A stretch of 64,000 bases of DNA from Siphonodentalium dalli (lineage: Eukaryota; Mollusca; Scaphopoda; Gadilida; Siphonodentaliidae). The notes beneath the pieces are model-generated. The model did not search any database and was not told the origin of the DNA. It saw nothing but the letters and a program-made list of their open reading frames with translations. The stretch covers positions 152,390,875-152,454,874 of the forward strand of contig CP136062.1 in NCBI GenBank assembly GCA_032622095.1. The letters run 5' to 3'. Position numbers and translations under genes: made by a program. Every line of letters starts with the position of its first letter. Within the stretch, counting starts at the first letter, position 1. Shown here piece after piece: positions 35,266 through 46,760 of the stretch.

Positions 35266-35817
35266 CCAATCAGAAACCACGTCCACCTCGGTATCTGTTG
35301 CCAGCTTTTATTGCTACCATATATGCTTAACGTATGCGAGCTTGCATACTTGTTGATTCGAGCTCCCAAATGTTTTCTACGTAAGTTGGAAGGAGGTATA
35401 AGATAGGTTGACAAATATGCGAAATATCGATATACCTGCTTCGCGTTGTGCTCTGAAAAAAGACTTACCATGCATCGTCACAGCCATTTTTCACACAGAA
35501 ATAAAACAAGCGCTCTAAATGTCTACCATAACAGGAATAGACAGACACGGAACGCTATTATCTGTTCCATTTCGTGTATGTGGCTGTGTTTTGTTTGGGA
35601 CCCAATTAACATCGTGTTCAAAGTTGTATTTGTTATGACTTCAGTGCGGGACATATAATGATGGTAGAAAGGTAATTAAAGTTGGCGCCAGTAAATTGAA
35701 CTTGAGAAGAGGCTCGTGAGTCCATTTTTTTGGCTCCCGTGTCTATTTTGTGAAGAAAAATAGCGACTATGATAATTATGTTGCTTGATATATCAGGCAT
35801 TGGAACATAATTGGTTT
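35266..35817. other. No supported gene
   Basis: One degenerate copy of the CTCTTTAT/CCATATCAGGAA motif (gcgctctaaatgtctaccat) at about 35511. Short open frames unsupported. Confidence 0.45.
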
Positions 35818-35950
35818 AAACAATATTTTATTTAAACTAAACAGAACAAAAGTACACATGATACATTGACACGAAATATATAATATAAATGTTCAAAAGA
35901 GGATTGGGCAACAAGCTACGAGGCTTTTGTTACGTCGTAAGCTTAGAAAA
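35818..35950 (-). other. Possible LINE 3'-end fragment
   Basis: Read on the minus strand, the end ...ttaaataaaatatt and the internal tgtatcatgt resemble the 3' end of the LINE at 16806 (aatattttatttaaa, catgatacat in the plus sense). Only the terminal ~100 bp is present, as expected for a severely 5'-truncated insertion. Similarity was judged by eye. Confidence 0.4.
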
Positions 35951-35970
35951 TACATGTTACCCCAGGTATC

Positions 35971-36402
35971 TTGGTTCTGAATGGTCCGATTATAAAGTTT
36001 AGATTGGGTGGAACGTTTCTAGTATGCCTTCTATTACCTTTCATTCTTATTATTCATAATAATGACCATGTTGTTTGTATTGTTCATAGAGCACATTGGT
36101 GTATCTTGCACCAATCCATGGTTATAATTAATTCGTTCGTTGCATATATTATATTGTGTATAAAAGGAGCTGGTCCCATGGTTCTGTATGGTCCGATTAT
36201 AAAGTTTAGATTGGGTGGAACGTTTCTAGTATGCCTTCCATTACATTTCATTCTTATTATTCATAATAATTACCATGTTGTTTTTATCGTTCATAGAGCA
36301 CATTGGTGTTTCTTTCACCAATCCATGGTTCAAATTAATTCGTTCGTCGCATATATTCTATTGTGTATAAAAGGAGCTGGTCCCATAAATAGCCGGATTT
36401 AG
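35971..36402 (+). repeat. 207-bp tandem duplication with continuous open frame
   Basis: Two copies at an exact 207-bp offset (ggttctg at 35973 and 36180), about 93% alike by eye. Because 207 = 69 x 3, one plus-strand frame stays open across both (143 codons) with Leu/Ile/Val-rich stretches such as FILIIHNN and SFVAYI that could pass for membrane segments. Most differences change the protein, and there is no homology I recognise. I treat it as a non-coding duplication with a small chance of a real hydrophobic peptide. Confidence 0.6.
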
Positions 36403-36409
36403 TGTACAG

Positions 36410-37110
36410 TCCCCCTTTCAGTTGAAACCTTCAAATAGCTCTCATTCGTTTTCCACTCATATGGACTGAGATTTTTAACTTTGTCGATTGTAGCTAGCAG
36501 AGCATTAAGATTGCATTTTTACCCAACTAGTCGTTCCATAATAAAGTAGGTACCATTCCATCTGGTTTCACTCATTTTAAAGCTTATGTGCAGGCATTCT
36601 TAAAGTTTTCTGCATTTCTTATAGTTTATGTGTCCATTCGGCACTGTGGTGAAAATGAGCGGCAAATTGCTTGCATTTTGGCGATAACATGTCGCACTCC
36701 TGTGAAATTCTTTATATCATCTTTTATTACTAGCTGCATGGTACGTACAAAACAGTTTAGCGACGTGAATTGTTATGGAAACAGTCTACATGCTGCTTGT
36801 ACATTTGCAGCATTGTCTGATACAGCATAGAATTTAATTTTCTTATTTTCCCACTTATTCGGCATCCACCTATTAACAGAATTGACTAATTCCCATGATA
36901 TGTTCTCCGCGTTGTGACTCTGGGGCATGTATGCTATATCGAGACAAAAGTCCCCCAGTTGAAAATCATCACTTAGGAAATGCCCGGTAACTGCCATGCA
37001 CGCGTCGTTAGCCCTGCAGGGAGTTCCAGTGATCAGTCCTTAGACCAACTGTGTCTGTTGTGCGGATAATTTGCCAATGGTGTCCACCTTCATTTGCTGG
37101 TAGATTTGTG
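36410..37110 (-). pseudogene. hAT-type transposase relic
   Basis: Minus-strand frames show the middle of a hAT/ZBED-type transposase: TDHWNSLQG, then after a frameshift ANDACMAVTGHFL, FCLDIAYMPQSHNAENI, FYAVSDNAANVQAACRLFP, a stop, CFVRTMQLVIKD and VIAKMQAICRSFS. After a further frameshift come ETRWNGTYFIMERLV, LLATIDKVKNLSPYEWK. The order T-D-W-(S/T)-S, C..H-type region, T-R-W-N-(S/G)-T matches the catalytic core layout of hAT transposases. The longest single piece is 36773-36997. At least three stops and two frameshifts make it dead. No BED finger or C-terminal dimerisation domain is visible, and terminal repeats were not found. Confidence 0.8.
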
Positions 37111-37224
37111 GAATAAATAAATTTCCACCGTAGTGCCTTGCGTGGAGGAAGCCGATACGCAGGCTGGATCTTGCCAGTGTCGTATCTGAATAACCAAATT
37201 GCACTTTGAAGGACGATTTGACAG

Positions 37225-37320
37225 AGGCATGAAAGGTTGTGGGGCATACAAGGCTGTGACGCATACAAGGCTTGGGCATACAAGGCTGTGAAGAATACAA
37301 GTTTGTGGGGCACACAAAGC
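37225..37320. repeat. 16-18-bp minisatellite
   Basis: About five degenerate copies of gggcatacaaggctgtg. It lies at the N-terminal side of the hAT relic and yields spurious Cys/Met/Pro-rich frames in three minus-strand phases. Confidence 0.8.
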
Positions 37321-37489
37321 TGGGGGCTTTTTATTTGAGAAAAATGTTCGCTTCCGTTTTCTTAGTCCGTGTCACCTTCTTGGTCAGTGTCATCTTTTTA
37401 AAGCGAGTCCACGTGTGGACATGTATGCATACATGAGGATGCGGACGACGTTCACTTCGACAATGAAACGAGTACTATGAAAAACTAGG

Positions 37490-37710
37490 GCGTGGTAAAA
37501 TACGCTCGTGATAATTCCGACAAAGTCCATAACTCTGGTGAAAATTGGCGGGTGGAACCCAAATTCTAACCTGACCTGTATTTTGGGCTAGTAAACTCAC
37601 ATACCAAATTTCATTCCATGAATGCAGATCAGAATTACTAAAGTTATCACCCGGAAACCAAAAGCGAACGGATGGGCATACGGACGGACGAACAGACCAA
37701 TAAATATAAT
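37490..37710 (+). repeat. M-repeat-like copy
   Basis: ccataactctggtgaaaatt, a long middle with cataccaaatttcattcc, and a cggacggacgaac run place it in the same style as 2160-2725, but strongly diverged. Confidence 0.6.
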
Positions 37711-37727
37711 AAGTCCTATTTAAAAAA

Positions 37728-37866
37728 AACGGTTGTATAAAAAACATCACCACACATCATGGCAAGCAAGACAAACCATGTCTGTTTCTGAATAACTTTA
37801 AAAATAACGGTCCTATAAAAAGCATCACCACACATGGCAAGACAAACCGTCTGTTTCTAAATAACC
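37728..37866. repeat. ~72-bp tandem duplication
   Basis: aacggttgtataaaaaacat, catcaccacacat, ggcaag-acaaacc and tgtttctgaataac are repeated with small deletions at 37806-37866. Confidence 0.8.
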
Positions 37867-39830
37867 TTTGTAATTATTTGTCTTCAATTATTGGACGGAT
37901 GACATGTAATAAGCACAGAACTACCCGACTCTTTCATGACGATATTAACGGTCCTCGCACCAGGGGGGAGTCGGAAAACATTTGCAGGCACATATGCTGA
38001 TTTTTTACTTTCGACCCTTGTTGGGACCCACCCACCCCCGCGTCCAAATTATTTTCCGTTTTCGGCAGTTTTTTCCAACCATTTTTGGACACCCACCCCC
38101 CTTTTAACACTAAAACAGAGATTTGCGCGGGAAATTCACTGTAAACAGCTGTATATGAATTTATGTGCATACTATTAGTCATGGATGTTAACATTGACAT
38201 GTAAATAGGAACAAGTCATTTTGGGGTCATTCGGTCCAAAAAAAACATGGCTGCCAGCAGCCATCTTGGATTTCAAAATTCAATCCATTAGCATCGGCTA
38301 CATTTATGTTAATATTGACATATAGAAGTGTTTTAAGCCAAACTCATTGCAAAATCAGTCAAAAAGACTTGCAGGAAAAATATTTTTGAGTTGCGGAAAT
38401 TTTTTGTTGTTGGTCCTATCGACCACCCACCCACCCCGGCATACGTGCCCGGAAAAAACGTTTTGTCCACCCCCCCCCCCCTGCTCGCACGGCGATTGGC
38501 GCGCCTTTCGGCTAATTATAACACAATGAGTGCTTGCGGACGGCGTCATAACGCTGATTTGGGCTATTTATCAAGTTTCTTTAGTATAAATATTCAGCAA
38601 TTTTGAAAATTCGACACACAGAATATTACATTAGAACATCAATGTTGTTTCATTTTCAGTTCAGTATATTGAGCAGCTAGACAGTTGAGCATCCGATGTA
38701 TGTTTCATTATATGTGCAGCCGACTTGATAGGATCTACATTCTCGAAACTCGATGTTCATGGTCCAGAATCTAGGCGTTTGAACTGTTTTATTTATACTG
38801 GCTGTCACCAAATTGATGTGCATATCTCATCGAGTTGAAATTCGGTTTTTATGAAATAAAATTATGTAAAGTTCCCCACAAGGACTCTATATGATACGTA
38901 GTGGAGCAACCACACACGCGTGGCCCGAATTTGCTTTCATCGGCGACATAACCCAAAGAATAATTTATGTAACATCATGCAATGCCCCCCCCCCCCCCTT
39001 GGAGACGACATGACAAGTATGGTCATGGATTGTGCACTCTTGTCTGGATTCTGGCCCACACAGCCAACATGACGTAAATGACGTCATGAACCGTGCCATG
39101 ACGTCTTCTCTGATTTTCATTAAGCTAACTAACGAAATTGTTTTTGTTTTCATCTCATTGGTCCACGGCCGATTCCGCAATTTTACAATCTCCAGATAGT
39201 TGCTAACCGGAAGTCACGTGTCAATTTCACCAAAAGCAAAAACAAAACAAAAACATACACGCACATCGCTATAGAAACAAATATAAATGTATGACGTCCT
39301 CATTCACCTTCGCCTGATAACGAGCGCTTGTGGTTGCTATTATCAGCACCCAGCCTACAGTACAGCGACTACTCGTCCAATGTTTAGTATAGAAAGGGTT
39401 AACGACATCGTGCAGTGACGCTGAAGTGTTGTTTTCAAGAGAAAAGCGCTAACCTACGAGATAACCGTCTGTGCCATTCCGCGCGCATTTTGTTTAACTG
39501 TAAATATGCCCATTCGTTGCAGTCCTATCTCATCGCAAAATATCCTCATGAAAATAGGTTCACATCGGACCTAAATATTCACAAAGGTTCATATTTGACT
39601 TATTTGATTCTGAAATAAGCTCACGTGGAAGGTGTACCAGTTTTTCCGTTGAATGGTGCGGGCCACAGTGAACACACATTGTAAGAGCGTTCATCTTGTA
39701 AGTCGTGTCGATGAAAAAAGTAGATTAAATTGTGCCGATATGGGCTTATTTCGAATTGAAATAAGCTCTATATTTACTTATTTTGAACGGCACATTTTAC
39801 GCCCGTATAGAGCGTAATTTTTCCTCAAAT
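37867..39830. other. Non-coding; C-runs and inverted CAGCCATCTTGG word
   Basis: Two cysteine/proline-looking stretches with cacccacccccg (about 38025-38100 and 38420-38480) resemble each other only by C-richness. A 14-C homopolymer lies at about 38983-38998. The word atggctgccagcagccatct at 38249 is palindromic and links to the AAGATGGC cluster at 61.8-62.7 kb. No gene supported; open frames 37936-38200 on both strands are low-complexity. Confidence 0.5.
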
Positions 39831-39834
39831 AAAA

Positions 39835-40118
39835 AGTAACAAATGTAACATTAACTAATAGGTAAAGTAACAAGAAGTAACCATGTGTACCCCGTGCACC
39901 CATGAGACTGAAAGCAGTTCAGGGAATATCTTTTCTAATTTGTACCCAATGTAACCAGGTACCTTGGGATTTCCAAGGGAAAAAAATAAAAGCAACAAAT
40001 GTAACATTAACTAATTGGTAAAGTAACCAGAAGTAACTGTGTACCCCATGCACCCATGGGCATGGAAGTAGTTCCGGGATTATGTATTATAATTGCACCC
40101 AATGTAACCGACGTAACA
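39835..40118. repeat. 156-bp tandem duplication
   Basis: gtaacaaatgtaacattaac at 39836 and gcaacaaatgtaacattaac at 39992 start two diverged copies sharing gtaaagtaac-agaagtaac, gtaccccatgcaccca and cacccaatgtaacc. Confidence 0.9.
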
Positions 40119-41230
40119 ACAGAGTACAAAAGTTGTGATTTTTTTTGGCGTACCAAAATTTGCCATATATGCAGATAACTCTTAAAAAAACTACGAGGAC
40201 AACTCTTTTCGCTGCAGTGACTAATGTATTTGGAAACACCGCGAGCTTTAAGTTGATCGTGACCTTACTGTCATCCTGCCAATTAAACCTGCTGCCAAGA
40301 TCGATAATGCCATATATAACGGCGTACAGTATATGTGGATAAATTAATTGGAAGCTTCGGATCTCGACTATCAATGGAAAAAAACTCGCTAGGAAATACA
40401 GCTTCGTTCGTGTGCAGAATATTCCTATACAGTCGTGATTCGATGGCTTTATTCAATTAGTCGATAATGCCGATATCAGAGACCTTTAGGTCTTTTCCCT
40501 TTAATTTCGTTTCATTTCCCGTTCCGTTCCTTTGCATAAAATAATTAGCGGTGCGTATGAGAACGCAGTGTGTCTTAAACACATTAGACTGGGGTGAATC
40601 CAGGTTTTAAAAGCCCGAGGACTGTACAGGACATGGAGGATATTTGGAGCTTAGATATAGTTAACAGTGGTGCATGGTGGTATCTCCGACGAATGTTGGT
40701 CGCACTGAACTCGTACGTGAGGCCGTCTAGCTTGGGTATATGCAAGGGTGGTCCTAGGGCTTACAAACAACTAATTATCTTCCATAGGCGACAGTGTTAA
40801 CTGTACTTCCCGCCAGCGATGAGTTGTGACTTAGAATTTTCTCTCAGAACGTCGTCCGATACACCATTCGATGTCAAAACACGCGCCCTTTTCTATATAT
40901 TTAAAAAACGATAATCTTGCACTTCAACAACTAACCCATTTACTCCACAAAAATCAGCAGCATAACAATATACAGACCCCTTCCATAACATCCGAGTCCC
41001 CACCAGACTCGTCATGGCCATCTAAACAAAATTGAACTCAAGAAGCATTACTCTATATAACTAGTTAATTGTAACTTGATTTGACCGTCCAGCGATCGCG
41101 AAGTTAGTTGATTGATTGTTTATTAACTCAACGCCACAATTAAGCGGCGAATACAGAGTACTAATTAACATATATACATATATTTACAAAAGGGGGCCAC
41201 TGTTGTCTGGCTTGCCATTTTCATACATGT
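40119..41230. other. No supported gene
   Basis: Unique-looking sequence. Short open frames on both strands without domains. Confidence 0.45.
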
Positions 41231-41247
41231 ATGGCAGAAGTGTATAG

Positions 41248-41635
41248 TTGCACTATCATCATCATCATCATCATCACCAACATCATCATCATCATCATTA
41301 TCATAATCATAATCATCATCATCATCATCATAATAATCATCATCGTCAACATGATCATGATCATGATCATCATCATCATCATCATCATCACCATTATCAT
41401 CATCGTCATCATCGTCATCATCGTCTTCATCGTCGTCGTCATCGTCGTCGCCACAACCACCGTCATCATCATCATCATCGTCGTCGCCTGTGCACAATCA
41501 CCGTCATCATCATCATAATGGTAATCATCATCTTCATCATCGTCATCATCATCATCATCATCAACATCATTGTCGTCGTCATCGTCGTCATCATCATTAT
41601 CATCATTGCCATCATGAGCATGATCACTATAACCA
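41248..41635. repeat. TCA trinucleotide microsatellite, ~390 bp
   Basis: Imperfect (TCA)n with interruptions tta, tcg, tga and cca. All six frames are open over much of it, giving poly-His, poly-Ile, poly-Asp and poly-Met pseudo-proteins. None is evidence of a gene. Confidence 0.97.
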
Positions 41636-41726
41636 CACAAAGATCTGCACGGCAACCATGCTCAAAATAGCCGTACGTATGAGGTAGCAGGTCCACTAGT
41701 GTTGAAGGGTACCCAGCTTAATACAT

Positions 41727-41815
41727 CGTGCGGTTGAGTACCTCGCTTAACGAATCAGTGCGGTTGAGTACCATGTATATCGAATCAGTGCGGTTGAGTA
41801 CCTCGCTTTACGAAA
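41727..41815. repeat. 30-bp minisatellite, three copies
   Basis: cggttgagtacctcgctt at 41731, 41761 (variant catgtatat) and 41791, exact period 30. Confidence 0.9.
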
Positions 41816-43140
41816 TCTCGGACTGGGATCGCATGATACAAAGGGAAATAACCCGCGCGTATTTGCTGAAGTAATTAAACAAGATAAAAAAAATTAGTGT
41901 TGACCAACAATATTTGGTGACTAAATTGAACTCTATCCATTTGTTAAAGTTGGCAGTGATGACACACAAGGGCATACATGTGAAGAAAGCCCAAGTGTGG
42001 GTAATTAAGTACGACGGAAAGAGGGGGAATCGTTTAGGCTACCAAATCGTTCCTTTGCCGCCCAGTTTGTTTACTGTTGCACACAATTGTAAAAGCGAAC
42101 AGTGGGTGGAAAATAAAGGACACTTTATATTGTTCAAGCCACACAAACTGCCGCTGATAATGCGGTGGTAATGGTGTATGTGTAGAATGTCAGTAACTGT
42201 CTAAGTGATAGCAGGTCAAACGAGGTGTTAAGTTTAAGTTTCCAAATTTCATGTCATTGTCAGACTCCTAATCCTGAACATTAAAATACAATGAGTGATT
42301 TATCACCGATGTCAGGTCAGGGGGAACTGCCAAAGTCACCTATAAGACCGTTACGTCTTTCAACTAAATGAACACAGGTGACGAGATATCTCATCGCCCA
42401 ATGTCATAACGCTGACGAGGAGATATCTTGTCCGAAATTAATTTCTGTTGATATCAGAATGTTCGTTTCCAAGTGACTTGATTCACTAGTCATCAATGTA
42501 CCATGCAGATGTAGGTCGAGGATAACTAACTGAAACTGACACCTCCTGGGACTGCTACTGCAATGATTAGACTTTGTAAGAGATTGGATTCTTTTAGCTT
42601 TATTGTGCCCCCGATCATCGATCTCGGGGCATCTAGCCAAGGGCTACGCTGTTTATGTTCATATACATTTCACAGAGATGCGGGTTATATCATTGATTGC
42701 ATGAATGAGGTAAGACGGAATAATCCGAATGTATATTAGAGTTATCTTTCATCAGTTGAAGACTAAGAGAAATAAATATGGGGCTTTTATCGAATTAAAA
42801 CGATACATAGTCGATAACTATCGTTCTTAACTGTCGTATCTTCGAAATTATCAGCGGGTATTTCCGCCGTAACAGATAATGAGTGATTCACTGAAATGTC
42901 ACCACAAAGATGGCATAGTATTGCACACCGATGGCTTATTTTTGCGAAATACAGCAAAATTCAATAAAACAAGGTATATCGATCTTGAACAATAAAAACC
43001 TATTACGTCAACAACGTCATTGATGACGTCAACTTTAACAGGACATTTCTTCACTATATTATGGGGTATAGTCTACATTAAGCACACGTTTGTTCAATTA
43101 AATAAAACATTGTCGACCTAAAGTTTAGTATATTACAAGC
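41816..43140. other. No supported gene
   Basis: One plus-strand open frame (41914-42171, 85 codons, basic, MTHKGIHVKKAQVWVIKYD) has no domain I recognise and no visible promoter or splice context. Its chance of being real is low. The word gagatatct recurs near 42381 and 42421. Confidence 0.4.
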
Positions 43141-43196
43141 TACACACTTCAGAGTGTGCAATAAACATAGAACAACAGTTTGATGAACATGTTAAC

Positions 43197-43290
43197 TTTA
43201 TTGCACTCGTTTGTCGTGCCGTGCGCGAGGTAAAACTCGAACCTCCGGTTCTCGTTTTACCATCGCGCCACAACAAACTCGTGCAATAAT
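43197..43290. repeat. Palindrome 1 of cluster (nested hairpin)
   Basis: Outer arms tattgcactcgtttgtcgtg and cacaacaaactcgtgcaata pair. Inside, gcgcga-ggtaaaac pairs with gttttacc-a-tcgcgc (43223-43268), and the loop itself pairs gaacc with ggttc. On the minus strand it superficially resembles tRNA boxes A and B, but spacing and structure do not fit a tRNA. Confidence 0.85.
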
Positions 43291-43467
43291 AAGCAATTAT
43301 TTCATGTGTCTTTTGGGAACAGTCAAAATTGTTGTCCCGATGTATCAGGACTGACTATCGAACTGTTGCCAAAGGCAGAAAGCCGAGGGCAACAGTTCGA
43401 TAGTCATTCCTGATACCGAGGGACAACAATTTTGCCTGTTCCCAAAAGACACATGAAATAATTGCTT
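43291..43467. repeat. Palindrome 2 of cluster (80-bp arms)
   Basis: aagcaattatttcatgtgtc...actgttgcc pairs with ggcaacagttcg...aattgctt, few mismatches, ~17-bp loop (aaaggcagaaagccgag). It abuts palindrome 1 directly. Confidence 0.95.
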
Positions 43468-43673
43468 TGTTACCCAATACATTTACTTGTATATAATCAG
43501 GTCATTGCTAATTAATCACACTCTTTAATAGTGTTATTTCGAATTATGAGAACAAAATAATTGTGTTGTTTTTCGAGCGTGACAGTGACAATGCGGAAAT
43601 CCGGTATAATTAAAAAACGAAACCGGAAATTGCCGGAAATAGCCGAAACGTCACGGAAATTGCAAACCATGTA
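43468..43673. other. Spacer within palindrome cluster
   Basis: No gene; ccggaaattgccggaaat-type direct words at about 43622-43650. Confidence 0.5.
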
Positions 43674-43815
43674 ACAGTTCGTTCGGGCCAGTCAACAGTT
43701 CGCTAGGAGCCAGTCAACAGTTCGCTCGGGTCGTGCAACAGTTCACTCGTGACGTCACGAAAGCTGACCGTGATTGCAAACCGGGCAACAGTTAATTCAG
43801 GGCGGGCAACAGTTC
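43674..43815. repeat. CAACAGTTCG minisatellite
   Basis: Six degenerate units of caacagttcgctcggg-type sequence 21-45 bp apart. The same caacagttcg word forms the inner arm of palindrome 2, so the two are related. Confidence 0.8.
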
Positions 43816-43914
43816 GTTGTGGCGTTACGAACGCGAATTTGGGCTTAACCAGTTAATTCTAAATCCCAATGATTTACGAAGTAATACTCTACTATTGGGT
43901 GACAAAACTTATTA

Positions 43915-44010
43915 TCAGCATTGTTTCTTGGTTGACACGAGGAATTGGTGAATATGGACTTCCTCGGGTTGACAATTCCTCGTGTCCACCTCGAAACAAT
44001 GCGATAATTG
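43915..44010. repeat. Palindrome 3 of cluster
   Basis: gcattgtttcttggttgaca-cgaggaatt pairs with aattcctcg-tgtccacctcgaaacaatgc. Flanks (cttattatcag / gcgataattg; gaagtaatactc / gagt-attac-type) extend the pairing imperfectly to about 43875-44040. Confidence 0.85.
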
Positions 44011-44446
44011 TATAATATTACTCAACGAAGTGTTATTCACAAAACATTTAAATTGTAAATTAGCACTCCAGCCCAATTTTCGATGTTCAGGCAATGATTA
44101 TTGGGCAGTATTTTTATTATGGTCGTCAGTTAATAGTTAGCCAATGAGGTAACTAAATCATGTTTAATTATGGGTAGTATCATGTTATATAATACGTCAT
44201 TTAAATTCGCCATTTAAAGTTATGTGTCGCCATGGAAGAATTCCTAATTCTGCAATATCTGGGAAAAGACGAAACGGTCTTATAAAGACCCTTTGGTAGT
44301 TCCCCCTGGCCTGTTCATAGATGATATAATCATACCATAAATGTATACATGTTCACCGTGCATATATACATTGCTATAGTTAAATGTACAATGTTAATGT
44401 GTTTATTCTTTTGGAAAGAGTCGTTCCTCTTTGAACAGTTTGAACA
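44011..44446. other. No gene; possible left part of a gypsy LTR
   Basis: If the 44449-48808 element inserted into the Ty3/gypsy 5' LTR, then sequence immediately left of 44447 is LTR. A start near tgtatacatgttcaccg (44342) would give a ~395-bp LTR together with 48811-49102. No second LTR exists in the window for testing, so this is speculative. Confidence 0.25.
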
Positions 44447-44504
44447 TACACTCTTAAAAAAATAGGTACTTCATAGTACCTACGTAGGTACTAAGCTTTG
44501 TCCC

Positions 44505-44865
44505 AGGGGGAGTACCAACTGTCTGGTACTCTGGGGTACCAAAAGTTTAGGTACTCTGGAGTACCAAAAGTTTAGGTACTCTGGAGTACCAACAGTTTAG
44601 GTACTCTGGAGTACCAAAAGTGGCACTCTGGAGTACCAAAAGTGGTACTCTGGAGTACCAAAAGTTTAGGTACTCTGGAGTACCAAAAGTTTAGGTACTC
44701 TGGAGTACCAAAAGTGGCACTCTGGAGTACCAAATGTGGTACTCTGGAGTACCAAAAGTTTAGGTACTCTGGAGTATCAAAAGTTTAGGTACTCTGGAGT
44801 ACCAAAAGTGGTACTCTGGAGTACCAAAAGTGGTACTCTGGAGTACCAAAAGTTTAGGTACTTAC
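44505..44865. repeat. GGTACTCTGGAGTACC array, 14 copies
   Basis: Fourteen copies of ggtactctggagtacc (two 7-bp arms around TG) separated by aaaagttta (25-bp unit) or aaaagt (22-bp unit), in mixed order. Additional diverged words (ggtactatgcatagtacc, ggtactccagagtacc) follow at 45010-45100. Confidence 0.95.
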
Positions 44866-45446
44866 CTTATAAATATTTAGATTCTATCCGGGCATTGTGC
44901 ATATAATACCCACTCTGCCTTTATGTCACCAAATTCATGACGCACACGACATGAGGTACCAAGAAATACACGCTTTCTTGACACACCCATTATATTATAT
45001 GAAGTACCGAATATAAAGACAGGTACTCTGAAGTATTTAGGTACTATGCATAGTACCTAGCAATTTGGTACTCCAGAGTACCAAACATATAGGTACTAAG
45101 TAAAGAACCTGCCCAGATACCAAGCACTCGAAATTACGAAACATGGCCGACGGAAAATTTAACAATGTGGCAATTTAGATTCCGAATGAAGCTATGGCGT
45201 TTAAACATTGAATAAAGTACAAAACCACTCCATTACATAGTGATAATGAAATAATCCGAATTATACATGCATTACTTTTATTAGTATAGAACCTTGATCG
45301 TGATTTTGTACTTAAATCAAAGTTTAAGATCTCGATTTCAGGATTCCCTGTTCCCTGCATGTGTAGTAAAATTGGTCTGAATGTCCAAAAATAATTTCTT
45401 AATTTGTGTGCAATAATATTAAGTAAACATAAATCAAACATCTTGG

Positions 45447-46760
45447 AACTGGTCTGGATGAAACACCGATCGATCTAGAATAGCCCGATAAATAAAAAAA
45501 ACTACCTTGCGATAAATCGCAAACCTTTGCGATTCGCAAACAACTTTGCAACAAGTACCGGTATATATCAGATTTAGTGTAAAGGTTTTCGATTGATTAC
45601 AAAATGTTTGCGATTAATCGCAATGGTTTGTGATTTATCGCAGATATATTTTCATGCATTGGCATTAATTGACTTGAATCGTATAAATATAAATATAATC
45701 CGACAACTTCAACAGGTCTGGGTAAACCACCAATCGATCTAAATAGCATGGTTGGGCTAAAATAGACCGATCGTTCTTTGGCAGCAAGCATGCATGTGGT
45801 ATAAGGCGAGCAAACCTTCGCGATAAATCACAAAACATTGCAAAAAATTACAAACACTTTGCGATAACGCGCAAACCTTTACGATGAATCCCAGACATCT
45901 TTACGAGGACTCTCAGACTGCGTACTGGGTGATTAAATTTTGCGAATTATCGCAAACATGTTTGAGATTTGTGGCAAACTTTTTTGGTGCTAAAAATATC
46001 TTAATTTGTGTGTAAACATTATAAATCAGCCATCTTAAACAGGTCTCAGTGAACAACCTATCAATTTCTAATTGAACGGTCGGGCTAAAATAGACCGATC
46101 AGTCATTCACAGCCAGATTCAAGAATGTTCAGAGAAGCAAAACTTTGCGAAAAATCACAAACACCTTCGTGATAACATGCAAACCATTACGATAAATCTC
46201 AAACATCTTTACGATAAATCTCAGACTACGTACTCTGTGAATAAATTTTTTTATCTATCGCAAAGATGTTTGAGATTTGTCGCAAAGATTTTTTGTTGGC
46301 ACTAATGGGCTTCTATGAATATCAGAAATCTTAAACAGGTCTGAGTGAACCTATCAATCTATGCCCGGTCCGACTAAAATCGACCGATCAGTCATTCACA
46401 GCCAAATGCATGAGTGATGAGGGAGCAAATCTTTGCGATAAATCACAAACACTTTTGTGATAACACACAAACCTTTACGATAAATCTCAAAGATCTTTAC
46501 GATAACTCTCAGACTACGTACTGGGCGATTATATTCTGCGATTTATCGCAAAGATGTTTGAGATTTGTCGCAAAGGCTTTTTGCCGATAATGGGCTTCTG
46601 TGAACATTATAAATCAGACATCTTAACAGGTCTGAGTGAACAACCTATCAATCTATAATTGCCCGGACATGCTAAAATAGACCGATCGGTCATTCACAGC
46701 CAATGGAACAAATCTTTGCGAAAACTCCCAAACCTTTGTAAATAGTGTGCGATAAGCAAA
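45447..46760. repeat. ~300-bp satellite with TTTGCGATAAATCGCAAA palindromes
   Basis: Five units anchored by aacaggtctgagtgaac (ggtct at 45451, 45715, 46042, 46338 and 46629; spacings 264, 327, 296, 291). Each unit has taaaatagaccgatc, cattcacagcca, several gcgataaatc-gcaaa words and, in most, catctttacgata. Units 3-5 are more alike than units 1-2. No coding frame persists. Confidence 0.9.

Noticed and set aside
37936..38606. Small proline-rich genes around C-runs
   Set aside because: Low-complexity C-tracts open frames on both strands; no domain or splice support.
41165..41696. Poly-Asp, poly-His, poly-Ile and poly-Met proteins
   Set aside because: All are frames of one TCA microsatellite.
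41914..42171. 85-codon basic protein
   Set aside because: No recognisable family or transcript context; kept only as a remark in the non-coding entry.
43223..43268. tRNA gene on the minus strand (box A and B-like words)
   Set aside because: The boxes are only ~16 bp apart and the sequence folds as one long hairpin, not a cloverleaf.
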